Source of the DNA: Lysobacterales bacterium
GTDB lineage: Bacteria; Pseudomonadota; Gammaproteobacteria; Xanthomonadales; Rhodanobacteraceae
Direction of reading: 5' to 3'
Length of the DNA stretch: 7,498 bases
Assembly (NCBI GenBank): GCA_013298265.1
Contig: JAAFHE010000169.1
Location: 1-7,498, forward strand
How positions within the stretch are numbered: the stretch's first letter is position 1; each line of letters opens with the position of its first letter. Both the position numbers and the translations under genes were made by a program. The notes below the pieces were generated by a model, which saw only the letters and a program-made list of their open reading frames with translations, ran no database searches and was not told the origin of the DNA. This document shows positions 6,801-7,498 of this stretch, piece after piece.

Positions 6801-7446
6801 CGGTGCGCACGCCGACGCCGGGCGCGAGCACCGTGCGCAGCGCATCGCGCAGCGCGGCGCGGCCGCCCGCGACCCAGAGCCGATCGCCGGCGTCGAGCGG
6901 TTCCTCGCGTTGCATCAGATCGCGCCAGAGGTCGTCGACCAGAAGTTCCAGCACACCGGACTCGGCGATCACCTCGCCGGCGGCGAACGCGCTGCCGCTC
7001 TCGACCGGGAAATCCGCCAGGATGCGCCGGCATAGGCTGTGCAGTGTGCCGATCGGCGCGAGATCGAGTTCGCTCTGGGCCAGCCGCAGCCGCACGAGGT
7101 CGGTCCTGGCCTGCGCCGGCTCATCGCGCCAGCGCGCCACGAGCCAGTGCGCGTCGCCGCCGCTCTCATCCGGCGCCACCTCGCGCGTGGCCTGCAGCGC
7201 GGCAGCCTCGGCCCAGAGCAGGCGCGCGCGCAGGCGTTCGCGCAGTTCCTGCGCCGCGGCGTCGGTGAAGGTGCTGACCACGATCTGGCGCGGCGTATAC
7301 GGCGTTTCGCCTTCCAGCAGCAGACGCAGATACAGCACCGCGATGGTCCAGGTCTTGCCCGTGCCGGCGCTGGCCTCGATGAGGCTGCGCCCGGCCGTGG
7401 CCAGGTCGAGTTCGCGCCAGCTCGCCACGCGCCGCGGCGAGGTCAT
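3874..7446 (-). CDS. recB: RecBCD exonuclease V beta subunit, 3'-5' helicase/nuclease RecB
   Basis: RecB is the 3'-5' UvrD-like motor and the only nuclease of RecBCD. It unwinds and cuts DNA at double-strand breaks and helps load RecA. The protein has 1190 residues; E. coli RecB has 1180. Helicase motifs: Walker A EASAGTGKTWTI at 24-35 (Lys31), Ia STFTDAAAQELRERL at 58-72, GTLHSLCRRIL at 133-143, Walker B VDEFQDTDAQQ at 380-390, motif III MIGDPKQAIYRFRGGD at 411-426, IV DTNWRSS at 444-450, V LLTLHASKGLEFP at 732-744 and VI VLYVALTRAQH at 798-808. A variable, partly acidic linker (about 815-945) leads to the nuclease domain. There, GNAVHAVFE holds His963, SGKIDLIF holds Asp1082, and LDYKTN holds Asp1095 and Lys1097, matching the E. 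coli active-site set (His956, Asp1067, Asp1080, Lys1082). GFQALLYTVALERYL at 1123-1137 follows, so the nuclease looks active. The gene overlaps recC (ATGA) and recD (GTGA). Confidence 0.97.
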   Translation of the reverse strand: MTSPRRVASWRELDLATAGRSLIEASAGTGKTWTIAVLYLRLLLEGETPYTPRQIVVSTFTDAAAQELRERLRARLLWAEAAALQATREVAPDESGGDAHWLVARWRDEPAQARTDLVRLRLAQSELDLAPIGTLHSLCRRILADFPVESGSAFAAGEVIAESGVLELLVDDLWRDLMQREEPLDAGDRLWVAGGRAALRDALRTVLAPGVGVRTGGEAASTVENAQSRSLNVARRLAAAPQRFRYAGPKQTSKLLQAVRGLVEAGDTGAIDGFDLAAMADLAAAPESQFKKGELDDVALVATLAQLADDLRHCAGARAASKADALERYRLRLLTRRRDHLLREARLTFNMLIEGAALALRDPAGPLASRLRAQWPVALVDEFQDTDAQQYAILDAIYRDAQGSVRGRLVMIGDPKQAIYRFRGGDIHTYLTAAASADEVLTLDTNWRSSAAYVAALNEWYALAGPALSMQPQHPIACAPVRAAGRRDRYVDAGGTPLSQPLQLHYCADDPLSLERRRELALQACARQIAGLLQSGARIGDAPLQPGDIAVLVPKNQQIERLRELLQQRGVPCVGAGKRSVFETDLARELQLVLYAVEHAQDGAALRAALTTRFGGKTYADLAALRDDVEAWQLQRMRFEALRREWQRHGVLDVVLQLSAGLAAALPRLSERERALTDLRHLGELLQAQSETVAGAEQLLAWFGQQRESPDGGDAADELQLRLESDARRVRLLTLHASKGLEFPLVILPLMWDHSGREPAWPLSYDAATGLRVAELAGGRALALQQALEEDQEERLRVLYVALTRAQHACHVYALPPQRPRDARVNAAPSPDPERSALDATIARLQAATPDRPLAQAAPHLAWHADDWAWPDAHYDAAAAPDLRQLAARHEPPRPVLEHTYSFTALVAGRSRGAQEETAADDENAARDDARAPLLPAEPVADADARIGVLAHLRGADFGNAVHAVFERREPGVALNAQHELIATSLRENAVKVPGGAAALDAAVAALATLIQRALDVPLAGDKTLFTLEPVRQRAEMAFQFVLDAVSLHALRDACTRHGGAGLLPANLPGTTLVGLMSGKIDLIFEHEGRFHVLDYKTNYLGDGLADYAPARLATAMDEHHYGFQALLYTVALERYLRQRLPDYDRARHLGESIYLFVRACGLAPGLGVWRRRFDAALLDAVDAVLGGRS
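3884..3888 (-). promoter_or_regulatory. Ribosome binding site for the GTG start of recD
   Basis: GGAGG on the minus strand lies 6 nt before GTG 3877-3875, inside the last codons of recB. This near-perfect Shine-Dalgarno sequence, and the match of the following residues MSLYRFL to a RecD N-terminus, settle the start despite the non-ATG codon. Confidence 0.75.
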
Positions 7447-7498
7447 GCAAGCGGCTCCGCATCGAGATGGATCAGCGCGTGCAGCTCGCGCGCGACGG
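7443..7498 (-). CDS. recC: C-terminal end of RecC, RecBCD gamma subunit (partial)
   Basis: Only the last 18 or so codons are in the window. The open frame reads VARELHALIHLDAEPLA and stops at TGA 7445-7443, which overlaps the recB ATG as ATGA. The peptide is too short to prove identity by itself. The call rests on the tight overlap with recB, the leftward direction, and the common recC-recB-recD order in gammaproteobacteria. RecC would scan for Chi and bridge the RecB and RecD motors. In E. coli the ptrA protease gene lies between recC and recB; here nothing lies between this frame and recB. The start and any promoter of the operon lie outside the window. Confidence 0.65.
   Translation of the reverse strand, partial: VARELHALIHLDAEPLA
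7455..7458 (-). promoter_or_regulatory. Ribosome binding site for recB
   Basis: GGAG on the minus strand lies 8 nt upstream of the recB ATG (7446-7444), within the final codons of recC. It supports this start, which is the one that brings the Walker A motif to residues 24-35 as in other RecB proteins. Confidence 0.6.

Noticed and set aside
5404..7035. 543-codon plus-strand open frame opposite recB
   Set aside because: The translation is Arg/Gln/Ala-rich with no recognisable domain, while the opposite strand encodes RecB motifs continuously.
1..7498. E. coli-type Chi sites (GCTGGTGG), tRNA/rRNA genes, CRISPR arrays, insertion sequences
   Set aside because: Reading by eye I found no exact Chi octamer on either strand (only near matches such as GCTGGTCC and TCACCAGC) and none of the other elements. 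Chi may also differ in this lineage.

Overview
The window is a GC-rich (roughly 70% by eye) bacterial chromosome segment with almost no non-coding DNA. It fits a gammaproteobacterium of the Xanthomonadales/Lysobacterales type (Lysobacteraceae or Rhodanobacteraceae). The reasons are a complete recB and recD preceded directly by a recC tail, an Achromobacter protease I/Lysobacter-type secreted serine protease, and a C-terminal beta-rich domain that I associate with exported proteins of that group. The taxonomic call is an inference from protein style, not from a search.

Layout: bases 1-221 are an upstream region with no gene I can defend. Bases 222-1967 (+) encode a 581-residue pre-pro-serine endopeptidase with signal peptide, N-terminal propeptide, S1-type catalytic domain with an intact triad, and a C-terminal accessory domain. 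It converges on a minus-strand operon, with only 5 bp between the protease stop and the recD stop. The operon, read leftward, is recC (only its last ~18 codons, 7498-7443), recB (7446-3874) and recD (3877-1973). The three cistrons are joined by 4-bp stop/start overlaps (ATGA between recC and recB, GTGA between recB and recD), so translation is probably coupled.

RecB (1190 aa, UvrD-like 3'-5' helicase plus C-terminal nuclease) and RecD (634 aa, 5'-3' helicase) look fully intact and, with RecC, would form exonuclease V. This complex resects double-strand breaks, loads RecA and degrades foreign linear DNA. The protease is an unrelated secreted enzyme that happens to be convergent with the operon.

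I see no new multi-gene system here. The points most worth a second look are: a proline-rich insertion in RecD carrying QASLF, which resembles a beta-sliding-clamp-binding pentapeptide; a protease substrate pocket that departs from Achromobacter protease I at two key positions; a 10-12 bp GC hairpin just past the protease stop that lies inside the recD 3' end; and a 3-copy 10-bp tandem repeat in recD just before its Walker B motif.
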